Below the pieces are notes generated by a model. The model did no database searches. It saw only the letters and a program-made list of their open reading frames with translations, and was not told the DNA's origin. 64,000 bases of DNA from Bathynomus jamesi (Eukaryota > Arthropoda > Malacostraca > Isopoda > Cirolanidae): positions 46,568-110,567 of the forward strand of contig JAJOZX010012277.1 in assembly GCA_023014485.1 (NCBI GenBank). The letters run 5' to 3'. The position numbers were made by a program, and so were the translations under genes. Of the stretch, positions 50,500 through 62,190 are shown one piece after another (positions within the stretch are counted from its first letter, which is position 1; every line of letters starts with the position of its first letter).

Positions 50500-52350
50500 G
50501 GCTTATAGAAGAAGGGGACCATAAACGAGAAGATTTAGATTTCGCAGGCAAAATTCGTAAAGCAGAAAGGAAATAGACAAAAGAAATGGGGAAAAACGGA
50601 AAAAATATGCGAGTTGCTGTAAATCCAGAAAGCTGTAAAGAGTTGGATTATGTTTAATGGAAGGCGCCACGTACCAGCTCTGAGCAAAAATGAAGTAGCC
50701 CACACCACGGACTTAAAATGCATTCTGTGCAATATATTTTAATATTACGAATGCATAAACTTAGATAAAAAGAGCAGGAAAATGATGAATAGTAAACAAA
50801 ATCATAGGCCTTTATGGCTTCGTGTGCGTCAAGTGCATGGAAAACAATAGGATAGTATACAAACGGGAATGGAGAATGGTGAAATAGGAGAATCATTGCA
50901 ACAGTTCACTGTAGTACTGAAACATGTTCCAAAGAGACAAAAAAGAAAACGTCGCAAGCTCTGAGAAAAATCAGGACAAAATTTAGAGAACAGAAACAAA
51001 CCGTAAAAAATCTCCACAGATGCAGAATTGAAGCAAGGAGACTGAACCCAGAAGAAAAAACTATGTAACATAGAAGTGGAACTAAAAAAACATTTATCCA
51101 TAAGACAAATGAGGAGAAAAACAAGCAGCAAACATTAAAATAACCCAAAATATTTCTATATGTTTGCGAAAGGAAAAATACAGTGTAAAGGAGTATTGGT
51201 CGTTAAATGGTGGGGTGGCCGAATATACAATTGACCCAGAAAAAATGAACGAACTGCTCAAGGAACAATTTAACTGTGCTAAATCTTTAGCACCCCTAAG
51301 TCCGAGAAGAAAGCAGAAAATCCAGATGGATTTTTTGACATTGATACAAATCAGCCAGCCAAGAACAAATTCGGGCACGACGTATTAATAGATTTAGAGT
51401 TCTCAGAAGGAGATATAATTAAGGCTCTATCAGAAATGCGAGAAAATTCGGCACCAGGGTCACACAGAGTGCCAATTTCAGGAGAAATGTAGAGAGTATT
51501 AGTATTGGCAAGTCTTTATACTTATTATGAGAAAATCACTCAACACAGAGAAATTCCACTTCCACTAAAGAACGCGAATATTGTCCCTTTATTTAAAGGA
51601 GGTAACAAAGCAATGACAAGGAATTATCGGCCAGTAGCTTCACCTCTCACCTTACAAAGTGCTTTGAACGTATAATTAGAGCAAAAGTACATACAACCTA
51701 CAAGAAAAAAATTTATACAATTCAAACCAACGTGGCTTCAGGTTGGAAGATCATGCCTATTACAGCTATTAGAACACCAGGAGAAAATATTGGAATTATG
51801 TCGAGGACAAAACAAAGTTGTAATATATACTGATTTCGATAAATGTGACTATGGAATTATAGCACACAAACTTAAGAATACAGAAATTACTAGAAAGATG
51901 GATATTTAAATTTCTGACTCAAAGAACACAAAGAGTAGTAAATGGGGTTGAATCTGAAGTCTCAGAAATCATCAGCTCTGCCCCATAAGACACAGTATTA
52001 CTTCCTTGCTGGCCATAATAATGATTCCAGACATTGATGCAGATATTAATGACAGTATTATATCATGTTTCGCAGTAACACAAATATATGCAAGGAAATA
52101 TCAAAAGAAGGTGACCTAGAAATATTACAAAATGACATTGAAACATTATTGAAATGGGCAGAAGACAACAGTATGAAGTTCAACGAAGAAAAATTCCAAC
52201 AGCTAACATACGGTAGTAAAAAGGTGCTACAGAATAAAAGGTACAAAACTTTGCAAGCCAAACAGATAACACCAAACCCACAAGTCATGAATTTTGGAGT
52301 AATAATGTCGTCGGATGCAGAATTCAGAGAGCACCACAACTACAAACTTT
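50500..52350 (+). pseudogene. LINE-C reverse transcriptase, heavily decayed
   Basis: Broken + strand frames give KEYWSLNGGVAEYTIDPEKM (51164-51388), then ALSEMRENSAPGSHRVP and NANIVPLFKGGNKAMTRNYR with PVASPL (about 51560-51640), IYTDFDKCDYGIIAHKLKN (degraded first catalytic block, about 51825-51880), and a degraded YADD region near 52065 followed by LEILQNDIETLLKWAEDNSM with KFNEEKFQQLTYG (52065-52352). This order is that of a non-LTR reverse transcriptase, with at least five stops or frameshifts. Its 5' part overlaps a purine-rich region (50500-51130) with a coiled-coil-like lysine/glutamate composition. Inactive. Confidence 0.75.
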
Positions 52351-52379
52351 GACTACTTGTGAACTGTCTTATGTATTAT

Positions 52380-53455
52380 GATTCGCGCGTTTACAACAAA
52401 CAGTATTTTACTCAGCAGTGATTCGGGCGTTGCGAAATTGATAGTTTCACGGCAATGTGACCACCTGCAGCGGCACAACCGATGCGCCGCGCAGACTCAT
52501 CCTTTGGAGTGGTACAGCCCTCCACCGCGGCATGGGCGCTGAGACCCTCGATAGTGCCAGCAGTGTCGCCGTGCCGCCCCTCACCTCGACTTCACGCAAA
52601 TTCTGAAGGAATTTAAGGCACTCACCGCAGGCATGATAGAATTCAACGACAGCGAGAGCAATTTCCGCACCAACGGAGTCGGTCGAGGAAACTCCTCTCG
52701 CAACCTCGAAGACTCCAACTCCTTACAACGACAGTAGCCTTTGTTAGTTCCATCAGCGAACCGGTACTCAAACCCGTAAGTGTCGGGAAACGTCCAGGCC
52801 ATGCACTAATGGTGTCTGGTACTTCAGGGTCCCCAGCCAAATTTTGTCTTTTCCATATCACTGACGCCAATTCTAAGCTACGTTTCCTGGTTGATACTGG
52901 GACCGAGTTTTTTTTTGCAGGAAGGAGGGACCAAGGTCGAACACCCACAAAAATTCACCCCTCATCATAGAAGGAGAAGGAGAGAGCCAAAAATAAAGTT
53001 CAAAGTTTTTAAGATGCCTGGACACACTGCGTTTGAAAGATTGGAGGTCATAGACAGTGGGGGGAAATAGAATGAGGAAAGTTGTTCTAGAGTTGACCGG
53101 TTGAGTATCATTCTTCCTTCACGAGATGATCGCTTGCACTCCGCTCAAATTTCGAAGAGCATGTTGTCAATTCCACTCCTATAAAAACCTATGATGAAAA
53201 AATCCTCACTCGCAACCTTGGATTGCATTGTTTTTAGATGGATATTTACTATTGCAGGCGTCCAACAACCCATTTTGGCTTCTGTTTTCCTCCATCATTT
53301 CGCTCTCAGGGTAGATATCAGACGCCGCAAGTTAATTCACCAGGCAATCAATCTTGCCTTGCAAGGCGTCACCATCCTTGCAAGCAGTCGTCCGTCAGCG
53401 CATTCGATGGCCCACCCGAGGTTAGTGAAAGACTGTGTGCTCACGGATTTTCTAT
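52380..53455 (+). pseudogene. Gypsy-type LTR retrotransposon, gag-protease fragments
   Basis: This is a notably GC-rich block. Reading + strand frames near 52830-52905 gives SPAKFCLFHITDANSKLRFL followed by VDTGTE, the retropepsin active-site motif (D-T-G). After an inserted LINE-B 3' end (52911-53104), the gypsy reading resumes with FRWIFTIAGVQQPILASVFL, HHFALRVDIRRRKLI and NLALQGVT (53230-53390), the segment between the protease and the RT. The RT itself, integrase and LTRs are absent. Frameshifts are frequent. Confidence 0.78.
52911..53104 (-). mobile_element. LINE-B 3'-end fragment inside gypsy
   Basis: The segment starts with a T-rich run and tgcaggaaggagggaccaag and ends near gttgaccggttgag. 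It matches the antisense LINE-B 3' end at 23165-23345. It cuts the gypsy protease frame directly after the DTG motif, so insertion was into gypsy. Confidence 0.8.
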
Positions 53456-53735
53456 CTTTTTTTAATGCAGGAAGGAAGGGCCAAAAGTGAATGCCCACAA
53501 ACACGCCCCCCCCCCCCACCGCAAAGAAGAAGAGAGCCAAAATCAAGGTCCAAGGTTTTCTAGATGACTGGACACTCTCCGTTTGAAAGACTAGAGGTCA
53601 TAGACAGGGGGAAAGATGGAGTGAGGAAGATTGTTCCAGAGTTGACCGGTTGAGTAGAAGAAAGATTCAAAATACCGATTAACCCTTGCATAAGAGAATT
53701 GGATAGAAAAGAAATGAGAATATGTCGAAAGTCTG
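53456..53735 (-). mobile_element. Second LINE-B 3'-end fragment
   Basis: This also begins tttttttaatgcaggaagga and extends further, through gttgaccggttgagtagaag to ttggatagaaaagaaatgag, parallel to 23160-23420. It terminates the remaining gypsy reading. Two independent short insertions of the same LINE 350 bp apart reflect 5' truncation during LINE integration. Confidence 0.8.
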
Positions 53736-53815
53736 GTGATGTTATTTACCATTACTTATTCGGACTATAGTGGATTTAATTTTCCCCAAAAAAGAGTTCC
53801 TTGTTCCATGCACGG

Positions 53816-53819
<4 letters not shown>

Positions 53820-53902
<83 letters not shown>
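53820..53902. repeat. Compound (TA)n(GA)n microsatellite
   Basis: About 23 TA units are followed directly by about 18 GA units. The array abuts, and has apparently replaced, the outermost bases of the Tc1 inverted repeat (expected CAGTGGCGCTC, found GAGAGGCGCTC). Confidence 0.95.
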
Positions 53903-54895
<993 letters not shown>

Positions 54896-54974
54896 CGTCC
54901 AAGAGGATCCAAACGTTGCGGTTAGCGAGCATTTGAGAGGCTGATCACCTTAGAGATAACTTGCGCAGCAGTCT

Positions 54975-55390
54975 AAAGGATCTGTATAAAACAAATGGAA
55001 GGTTCTGCAGGAACCTTTCTATAATTAACCTAGAGTTGCACCCATAAACATTAGTGCAGAAAGTATGAAAAAGAGTGTCTTTAGCTTTCCTTGTACAGAA
55101 TATGAAGTTCCTTATAGTCATGTTTGGTTTGGTACAGTAACTTCAGTATTGCTTCCTTATGTCTGAGTCATCACTCAAAGAGCTGGTGATATAATTTGAC
55201 CGAGATACTTGAATTCTTGTACCTGCTCTATTGGTTCGTCTCATTTTGAAAATAATAGTTGTTTGGCTTGAGCTTTTAGGATGGATTTGCTTAACCTTAG
55301 TTTTAGTAACATTACTATTAATATCATGGTTCTGTGAATATGATTCGCATATTTTTATAAGATGATCCTGAAGGGCTTATTAACACGATA
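54975..55390 (-). mobile_element. LINE-A fragment, RT C-terminus
   Basis: The minus-strand sequence matches the C-terminal RT region of the copy at 19012-21096 (for example the parts encoding FCTSEAKDTLFRTFC and EFKYLG, seen around 55080-55210). It is bounded by the truncated Tc1 on one side and the CR1-like LINE on the other. Confidence 0.75.
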
Positions 55391-55396
55391 AAATCG

Positions 55397-56150
55397 ATGT
55401 TGACCAAGTTATTTATCTTCATGTTACCTATACAGCATGCCACTCTGGCCCCATTAAGAGAACTAATTAATAGTACTAATAGCCGTCTCTCTTTGTCTAG
55501 TTCCCAACCCTTCGTTCAAGTGCGTAATGGAGCCCCATTGAGAAAACCTAAGACTTGTCTACCAGTAATAACAAACAATAAGTTTTCTGTTTTAGGTTTC
55601 GAAGATGCTGATGAACCGGAAATACGACTCGTTGGCGATTCGATTGTTCGAGGGCAGCTCGAGGAATTCTGTGGGAGAAACCCTCGTCGTAGGCGCCGTT
55701 ACTTCTACCCTGGTGGAAGGGTGGAGGATATAACTAATATAACCTCTAAGGACACAACGTATTATTCATGACGGTACTAATAACGTTTTAAAAAGTTAAG
55801 CAGCCTAAGTTAAATTCTAGATTGGGAAGAGTTGCTGCCTAAGTAAAGGGACTTACTAGAGCGACTAAAGGAAAAAACTAATAAGATCGTTTTAACAGGT
55901 ATACTTCCTCGAATTATCCAACGTAGCGATTTCTACAGCAAGGCGACCTATATCAACAGTAACCTAAAGTCTCTTTGCCAACAGGAAGGAGTGCATTTTG
56001 CGAATTTTTGAAACAGTTTCTACGGCAGGAGGGACTTGTTCCTCGGAGATGGACTTCATCTTAATGACGTTGGAGCTGCGCGTTTAGGAAGACTCTTTCA
56101 TAATACTGTCTCTTCTTTTCAGGCTGCCGTAACTCGAACTGTCCCGGCGT
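55397..56150 (+). pseudogene. CR1-like ORF1 with SGNH hydrolase domain
   Basis: The frame at 55397-55771 leads to EIRLVGDSIVRGQLEEFCGR and YFYPGGRVEDI, the GDS-containing first block of an SGNH/GDSL esterase. After a frameshift near 55755, the reading DGTNNV (block with the conserved Asn), TNKIVLTGILPRI and LFLGDGLHLNDVGAARLGRL supplies the catalytic D-x-x-H block. SGNH domains are known in ORF1 of CR1/L2-type LINEs, where the role is thought to be in particle or membrane interaction. At least two frame disruptions. Confidence 0.85.
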
Positions 56151-56202
56151 AATATCCTGAAATTTCCCTTGCGCTCGCGAATGTATCACAATTACAAACA
56201 AT

Positions 56203-58750
56203 TTGAAGGTTCTATCCTTAAATGCTCCTAGCCTACGAAATAAAATAAACGAATTTTTTTCTTTAATGGCTTGTAAAGACTATGATTTAATTGCGATAAA
56301 TGAATCGTGGCTTAGCACTGAAACACGTGACTTTGTGGGGGAGTATCAAATTAGAGGTTATAGATTTTTTGTTAAAAACAGAATAGGTGGGCGAGGAGGC
56401 GGTGTTATGTTATATATCAAAGATAATATTGCGAACGTTATAGAAGTAAAGTACACAATTCCTGAACCGATAGATTCGACTATAGCAGAACTTAAATTGA
56501 ACGATTTCAAACTTCTTGTTGCGGTTATATGTTGGCCCCCTAATCAAACAGCTGATAGGACGAAGCGTTGTATCGTGAACTAAAGAGAATAATAGGTAGT
56601 GAGCAGGCCTTATTTATGGGTGGGTGACTTTAATTGCGCCAACGTGAATTATGATACAATGCAGGGTGACGCGGAAGGTAATCGTTTAGTTAATTTTCTG
56701 GAGGATAGCTTTCTTATTCAAAAGGTTGGGGAACCTACGAGGGTGGACAGTATTTTAGATTTATTAATAACTACGGATGATAGGCTAATCACGGATCTTC
56801 AAGTAATAGAACCGTTAAGCAATAGCGATCACAATATGGTAGAGTTTGTCCTCTCAGTAAGTCACTCAAAACCAGCTAACGCGACTAAAATTCCTAACTT
56901 CCAGCACGCAGACTTTTGTAAATTTCGAAATGAGTTGTCACACGTCAATTGGGAAAACGTAATGGGGATCTCCAACGCAAAACTAATGTGGGAATCGTTT
57001 GAAAAAGTATTTATTGAAATCTCCATAACTCGTGACGGAAAAGAAAACCACAAGCGATTCTTTCAATACGTCAACAATAGGAATCCAGTAAAAAGTGTCT
57101 TGGGGCCGTTGAAAAATTTTAATGGAGAGCTAGTTTCTGAAAAACAAGCAAATGGTTACCTTGCTAAACGAATTTTTTACATCAGTTTTCACAAGAGAAG
57201 ATGTAACGAATATCCCTACGGTCGTAGACATAGTACCTTTTGATAATGGTAATAATTTGGATAATATTGGGGTTAGTGAAAGGGAGGTAGTGCGCTATAT
57301 GGATAAAATGAAAATGCATAAATCACTGGGGCCGGATTCCATATATCCAATACAACTAAAAGAATTAAAAGAAAGCATTGTTGTGCCGCTAACAAAGATT
57401 TTTAATGGGTCTATTTCTGAGGGGTGCTTACCAGATAATTTCAAGTTAGCAAATGTAACACCTATCTTTAAGAAAGACGATAAAGGTGCGGCGGGAAATT
57501 ATAGGCCAATCAGTTTAACGTCTGTTGTAGGTAAGCTACTGGAATCAATAATTAGGGATCGTATAGTCGAACACTTAGAATTGCATAACTTGGTTAGAAA
57601 TACGCAACAAGGTTTTAGGCGAAACAAAACTTGCTTAACTAATCTTTTAGAATTTTTCCAAAGCGTGGTTTAAGTTTACGATAGTCATCGGACGGTTGAT
57701 GTAGTGTATTTAGATTTTCAAAAAGCGTTTGACACCGTACCGCACAAAAGACTCATTGAAAAAAAACTAAGGCTCATGGAATCAAGGGTGTAGTAATAAA
57801 TTGGATAGAAGAGTGGTTGCGAGGTAGGAAACAGAGGGTGGTTGTTGATGGAGCGGAGTCGTGTTGGGCTAATATAGAGAGCGGCGTTCCTCAGGGTTCT
57901 GTATTGGGCCCCTCGCTTTTTCTTATATATATTAACGATTTAGATGTCGGCCTAGTCAGTACGGTTTCAAAGTTTGCGGATGACACGAAGTTTGGTGGTA
58001 GGGCTATTAATGACGAAGATAGAGGTAAAATCCAGGAAGATCTGAATAAAATCGTTGATTGGCCAGTCACATGGCAAATGAGCTTTAACGTCGATAAGTG
58101 CAAAATTTTACATATAGGTTCGCGTAATGGTAATTTTGCGTATAGTATGTCAAGGAAGGAATTAGCAAGCATAGAGCAGGAAAAAGATTTAGGAGTTATA
58201 GTCACTGGTGATTTAAAAGTAGCGAAACAAAGTACAGTAGCGGTCAATAAAGCGAACAAAGTGCTAGGTTTTATAGCTCGGAATTTTGAGTACAAATCGC
58301 GCAATATTATTGTTCCTCTTTATAAATCATTAGTTAGACCCCATTTACAGTACGCGATCCAATTTTGGAATCCGCATATGAGAAAAGATATAGACAAAAT
58401 TGAAAGAGTTCAAAGACGAGCAACTAAGATGATTCCGTCGCTTAGATCGAAGTCGTACGAGGATAGGCTTAAAGAGTTAAAATTGACTACACTCGAGACT
58501 AGGAGGCTAAGGGGTGATCTAATCCAGGTTTTTAAAATTATGAATTGGTTCGATAACGTAGATAGAGATAGCGTTTTCGAAATATCTCAATATAATAGAC
58601 TAGAAATAACGGATGTAAGTTGACAAGTAGAAGGTTCGAGACAGCAGTTGCCAAAAACTTTTTTACACATAGAATAGTAAATAGTTGGAATAGTTTGCCG
58701 GTAGAAGTAATTAGTAGCACGTCTATAAACATGTTTAAAAATCGATTAGA
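56203..58750 (+). pseudogene. CR1-like ORF2: endonuclease and reverse transcriptase
   Basis: The endonuclease begins MKVLSLNAPSLRNKINEFFS, continues LIAINESWLS (catalytic Glu) and YLWVGDFNCANVNYD (GDFN), and ends SNSDHNMVEF (SDH motif). RT motifs are KSLGPDSIYPIQLKEL, FKKDDKGAAGNYRPISLTSV, DVVYLDFQKAFDTVPHKRLI (first Asp), GVPQGSVLGPSLFLIYINDL, SKFADDTKFGG (F-ADD) and EKDLGVIVTGDLK. A premature TAA lies at about 56581 (KRCIVN-stop), further breaks near 57170 and 57670-57800, and about 100 residues are missing between SITRDGKE and NHKRFFQYV compared with complete CR1 proteins. The 3' end reads into RNIIVPLYKSLVRPHLQYAI and a decayed tail. Confidence 0.9.
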
Positions 58751-59095
58751 CGCATATGTTGATAGATTGGGTATAATTTAAGGTAGTAAAATTAAGGCCT
58801 TGTGGTTCGGAACCCACGTAAAATTGTAGGTCCTCTCCGCCACCACGAAGGACATGCACAATATACAATTACAAACACAGTTAGGTGGACCAGCCATGAG
58901 TGGATCCTAGGGTCTTTGTTGGTCTGAAACATTATAACATCAATATACACATTATACAGCACAGAAAGCAAGGAGACTTATCTAACTCCGTATGAGGAAC
59001 CAAAACATTCGGACAATACATTCCCCCTTCTAACAATAAACCTTTGGCGAGTGTATCAAAATTTCAATAAATTTAAAACATATAGTGAGCCATTC

Positions 59096-60060
59096 CTCTC
59101 TCCTAATTTCTTAAATAGCATATTGTGATTCACTCTATTCAACTATAAAGAGTTGAATTACTATCAGTATATTTAAATACAATCTCTTTTAAAACATAAA
59201 TACACAGGTCAGTTGAATAGAACCTTTTAAAACCAAACTGATTAGGAGACGTCCATAAATAATCATTTAGTCGGCGTAGCAAAGGTTTCTCAAGTAATTT
59301 TGAGAAGCAGGAGGAAACAATAATGTAGCCTGTAGTTATCGCTGGATTTATTTTTGACAAGGGGTGTGATATAAACCCTCGTAAGCTCTGCAGGAATATA
59401 ACTGTTAGCAAGCATGGCAGATAACAGTAATGAGATCTGAAGATTGATCACACCATTAGCATACTTTAAAAGTTTATTCAACAAGTTATCTATCCCCGAT
59501 GAGGCGCCTGTATTTAGCCCTTTAATGAGACTCATAATTCCAGGCACTGAAATCCCCTATTTTCATTGGTCCCTGCTAATGTCGTTCCATTGCGGCGTAC
59601 ATTAAAATTAACTCCCCCACGCTGTTGAGGATGCTTCAGTACTTCGTTCTCTATAACTTAGTTATTTCTACCTCCCCAGACTCTCCGCCAATTGTTGATG
59701 GGATGGCATGCTTAACACCCGTTTCTTTCTTGACAAATTTCCAAAATTTAATATCATCATTTTTTTAAGTTAGCCTCACAGGATTTTGATGCTCGAATGG
59801 ACTCTTCTTCTTGTTTCGATCGTCTTATAGCTGCTTTATAGTGAGCTCTGCTGCTTCTCATATTCACGTAAGCTGGCCCTATTCTCGGTCGACCAAGAAC
59901 ACATCATATTTCGTAAGCATCTTTTGATTCCCTTTTCAGGGAGCTATAAAATCATTCCATCCAGGGATAGATTTAGTATAGCAATTGTACGATTTAATCC
60001 AAGGCCCTCCTGCTTCCCTTAGTATGGATGTTATATCATTATAATACCTATCTACAAGTT
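59096..60060 (-). mobile_element. LINE-A fragment, region before RT and RT start
   Basis: Minus-strand frames 59139-59547 give GLNTGASSGIDNLLNKLLKY with ANGVINLQISLLLSAMLANS, and LNDYLWTSPNQFGFKRFYST, parallel to 19680-20040. The sequence to 60060 matches the upstream part of the 19012 copy (for example the IIPGWNDFIAPLK-encoding region near 59945). The RT catalytic motifs are absent because the copy ends in SNSTIYS. Inactive. Confidence 0.82.
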
Positions 60061-60273
60061 TAAAGTGGGAATAATGTGAAATCCCTAATCCCACCCATGG
60101 GGGAACTGGGAGGGTCGTTTATGTTATTAAAACATTTCAAAGTTCTCCCTTCATGCGCATACTAAATTTGATACAGACTACCCTAGCCTTTTTGGGGGCC
60201 CTTTCCTAATCCCCCATTCCCCTCCAGGCATGTATAAATAAACAGTCATCATTATCATCATCCCAGCTATATA

Positions 60274-61655
60274 CGGGTGTCAGGAAATGATTGCCCCCCC
60301 CCTGTAGAGCAAAAACTAGAAGAGATAGATAAAAACCGGCAAGACCACTTGAAAGAGCGTTAAAATCTGAATAAAAACCATTATATTCTATTCCTGTGAT
60401 TTTAATTCTTACCATTTTTTTCCCCACAGAAACCATGGATCATCTATTTTGAACGATTCAGAGAAAAAGCGAGTTCTTGACCGCATTCGAGCTGTCACAT
60501 TTCGTGAAGCAAAGGAAGCTGGTGCAACTTTCATAACTCGACACTGGGTGGCTGAGAGATTAAAAAGATCAGAAGACTTTGTCAAAAGGAATTGGAGTAA
60601 GAATCCTGAAGATTATGAAACAGAATTTTGAGGAGGAAGACCGGAGAAATTATCTCAAGAATCGAAAGACATTGTGCTTGCTGCTTCACGGCGCCGAAAG
60701 AAGAGCTGCTCTGAGGTAGCGAAAGAGATACTTATCCGTCGTGGTAAGATAGTCAATCGGCAACTTGTGCATCAATTTCGAGTTCGCCAAGGCTTGAGTG
60801 CTTGGCATGAAATAGCTAAGCCACGGAAGAGTGATCTTAATATTGAAGATCGGCTATGGTTTTGTGATTATCTTGAGGAATGGACGGAAGACGATTTCCT
60901 TCACTTGGTTGTCAGCGATGAATTCTTCGTTTATGTCTCCAGAAAACCAAATTTTCAGAATGATCGGGTTTGGGCAACAATTCCTGATGAAGTCCCAGAC
61001 GACCAGAAGTATCGAGAAATAGTAAAAAATCCAGCATGTGTGGGTGTTTTCATTATGTTCTCTATTCGGAAGCTCATCTGGGTTATCAAACCAAGAGGAA
61101 CCAGTTGGGATGGGCCTTATTTTCGAAATGTAATTTTAGCCCAAGATGTAATTCCGTTTTTGAAAGACCCCGAGTGTGTTTTGGATGTTGAACAGGCAAC
61201 CTTTCTTCACGACAAAGCCCCCTGTATGAAAGCACTTGCGACTCAACAACTGCTTAAGGACAATAACATTGATTTTTTCGGAAATAATGAATGGCCTGGC
61301 AATTCTCCCGATCTTAATGTCTGTGAACATGTCGGATCCATCATGAAGGATCGGGTGGAGTCCTTAATGCTGGAACAACCCATTCAGAATCGGTATTCAA
61401 CAGAAATTATGACTGCAAAGATCAACGAAGTCCTTGAAGAAATGAGTCATGATACCGATCTCTTTGAGACACTTCTGGGATCATACCCCCGTCGATTAAT
61501 GGCCGTCAGAGCTGCAAATGGGGGCAACACCCGATATTAAAACAAGTGTTTTTTATTCAAAATTAAACGCTCTTTCGCTTGGTTTTGTCTGTTTTTTTCT
61601 ATTCCTTTCAGTTTCTTCTGTACAGGGGGGGGGCAATCATTTCCTGACACCCTTT
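60274..61655 (+). mobile_element. Tc1/mariner element with DD37E transposase, nearly intact
   Basis: Ends GGGTGTCAGGAAATGATTGC (from about 60275) and, reversed, GCAATCATTTCCTGACACCC (to about 61652) are inverted repeats near TA dinucleotides. A C-run follows in the left repeat and a G-run precedes in the right. It is 1.38 kb with one transposase gene. The repeats are almost identical, suggesting recent insertion. Confidence 0.92.
60449..61540 (+). pseudogene. DD37E transposase with a single in-frame stop
   Basis: The N-terminus MNDSEKKRVLDRIRAVTFRE and FITRHWVAERLKRSEDFVKR form the first helix-turn-helix region. A TGA at 60629-60631 interrupts the frame; the same frame continues GGRPEKLSQESKDIVLA. 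Catalytic blocks are HLVVSDEFFVYVS (first Asp), TFLHDKAPCMKAL (second Asp) and NEWPGNSPDLNVCEHVGS (Glu). I count 37 residues between the second Asp and the Glu. The C-terminus is intact to the stop at 61540. No frameshift was seen, so one substitution separates this from an open 364-codon gene. The real start is taken as the first ATG after the inverted repeat. Confidence 0.9.
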
Positions 61656-61888
61656 ACTATATATATACTGTATACAGTGTATAGGTACCGTATATAATTA
61701 AAAAAATTCAGTAATTTCTTTGAAAACGTTTTCTTTCAAAGGATTCTTCAAAGTAACTAGATAAATTACCGCTAAGGGATAATGATAGAAATGTGCATTA
61801 TTAATTTCAAAAGAAATTTATTATCTTACTCCCGAAAGTGTGTCTATATCCTATTTTATAATAAAATTGTATTATTAACGTATAATAA
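61656..61888. other. Short AT-rich stretch
   Basis: No gene or element between the DD37E element and the third CACTG element. Confidence 0.5.
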
Positions 61889-62072
61889 CACAGCTCAACA
61901 AAAAAATTTTTTTGTTTCGTTGCCAAGGAAATTCGTACGAATTTAGGGTATTTTGGGGTTGCTGAACTCCAAAATGAAAGTAGTTTTTCCGATTTGGCTC
62001 TAGTTCTTGGGATAATGAATACCCTCAATTAATAGGAAACGTAACCATAACGCGTGCATATGGGAAACTACC

Positions 62073-62184
62073 GGAACATTCTAGATGGTGAGACACGCGA
62101 ATATTCTTAGTGTTTACTCCACGATCATTCTAGAATATTCCCCCTCCGTATATAAGTCATCGGCCACCCAACCAGTAGTCAGTT
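62073..62184 (+). promoter_or_regulatory. Heat-shock-type promoter inside copy 3
   Basis: Three heat-shock elements built of nGAAn units are present: GAAcaTTCtaGAt (62074-62086), GAAtaTTC (62099-62106) and TTCtaGAAtaTTC (62128-62140). A TATA box TATATAAG (62149-62156) follows. An arthropod-type initiator TCAGTT (62179-62184) places its A at 62181, 32 bases downstream of the TATA start. This spacing is textbook for heat-shock genes. Transcription from 62181 would run into the remnant coding region at 62191. Factor binding is inferred from sequence alone. Confidence 0.75.
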
Positions 62185-62190
62185 GACAGT

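Larger units (their letters stand above)
55397..58790 (+). mobile_element. CR1-like LINE with SGNH-esterase ORF1
   Basis: This is a two-ORF non-LTR retrotransposon. ORF1 ends near 56150, ORF2 starts at about 56203, and the 3' part ends near 58790 or a little beyond. Coding sequence is cut by several single-base lesions and an internal deletion between endonuclease and RT. It is the most complete LINE in the window by domain content. Confidence 0.9.
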
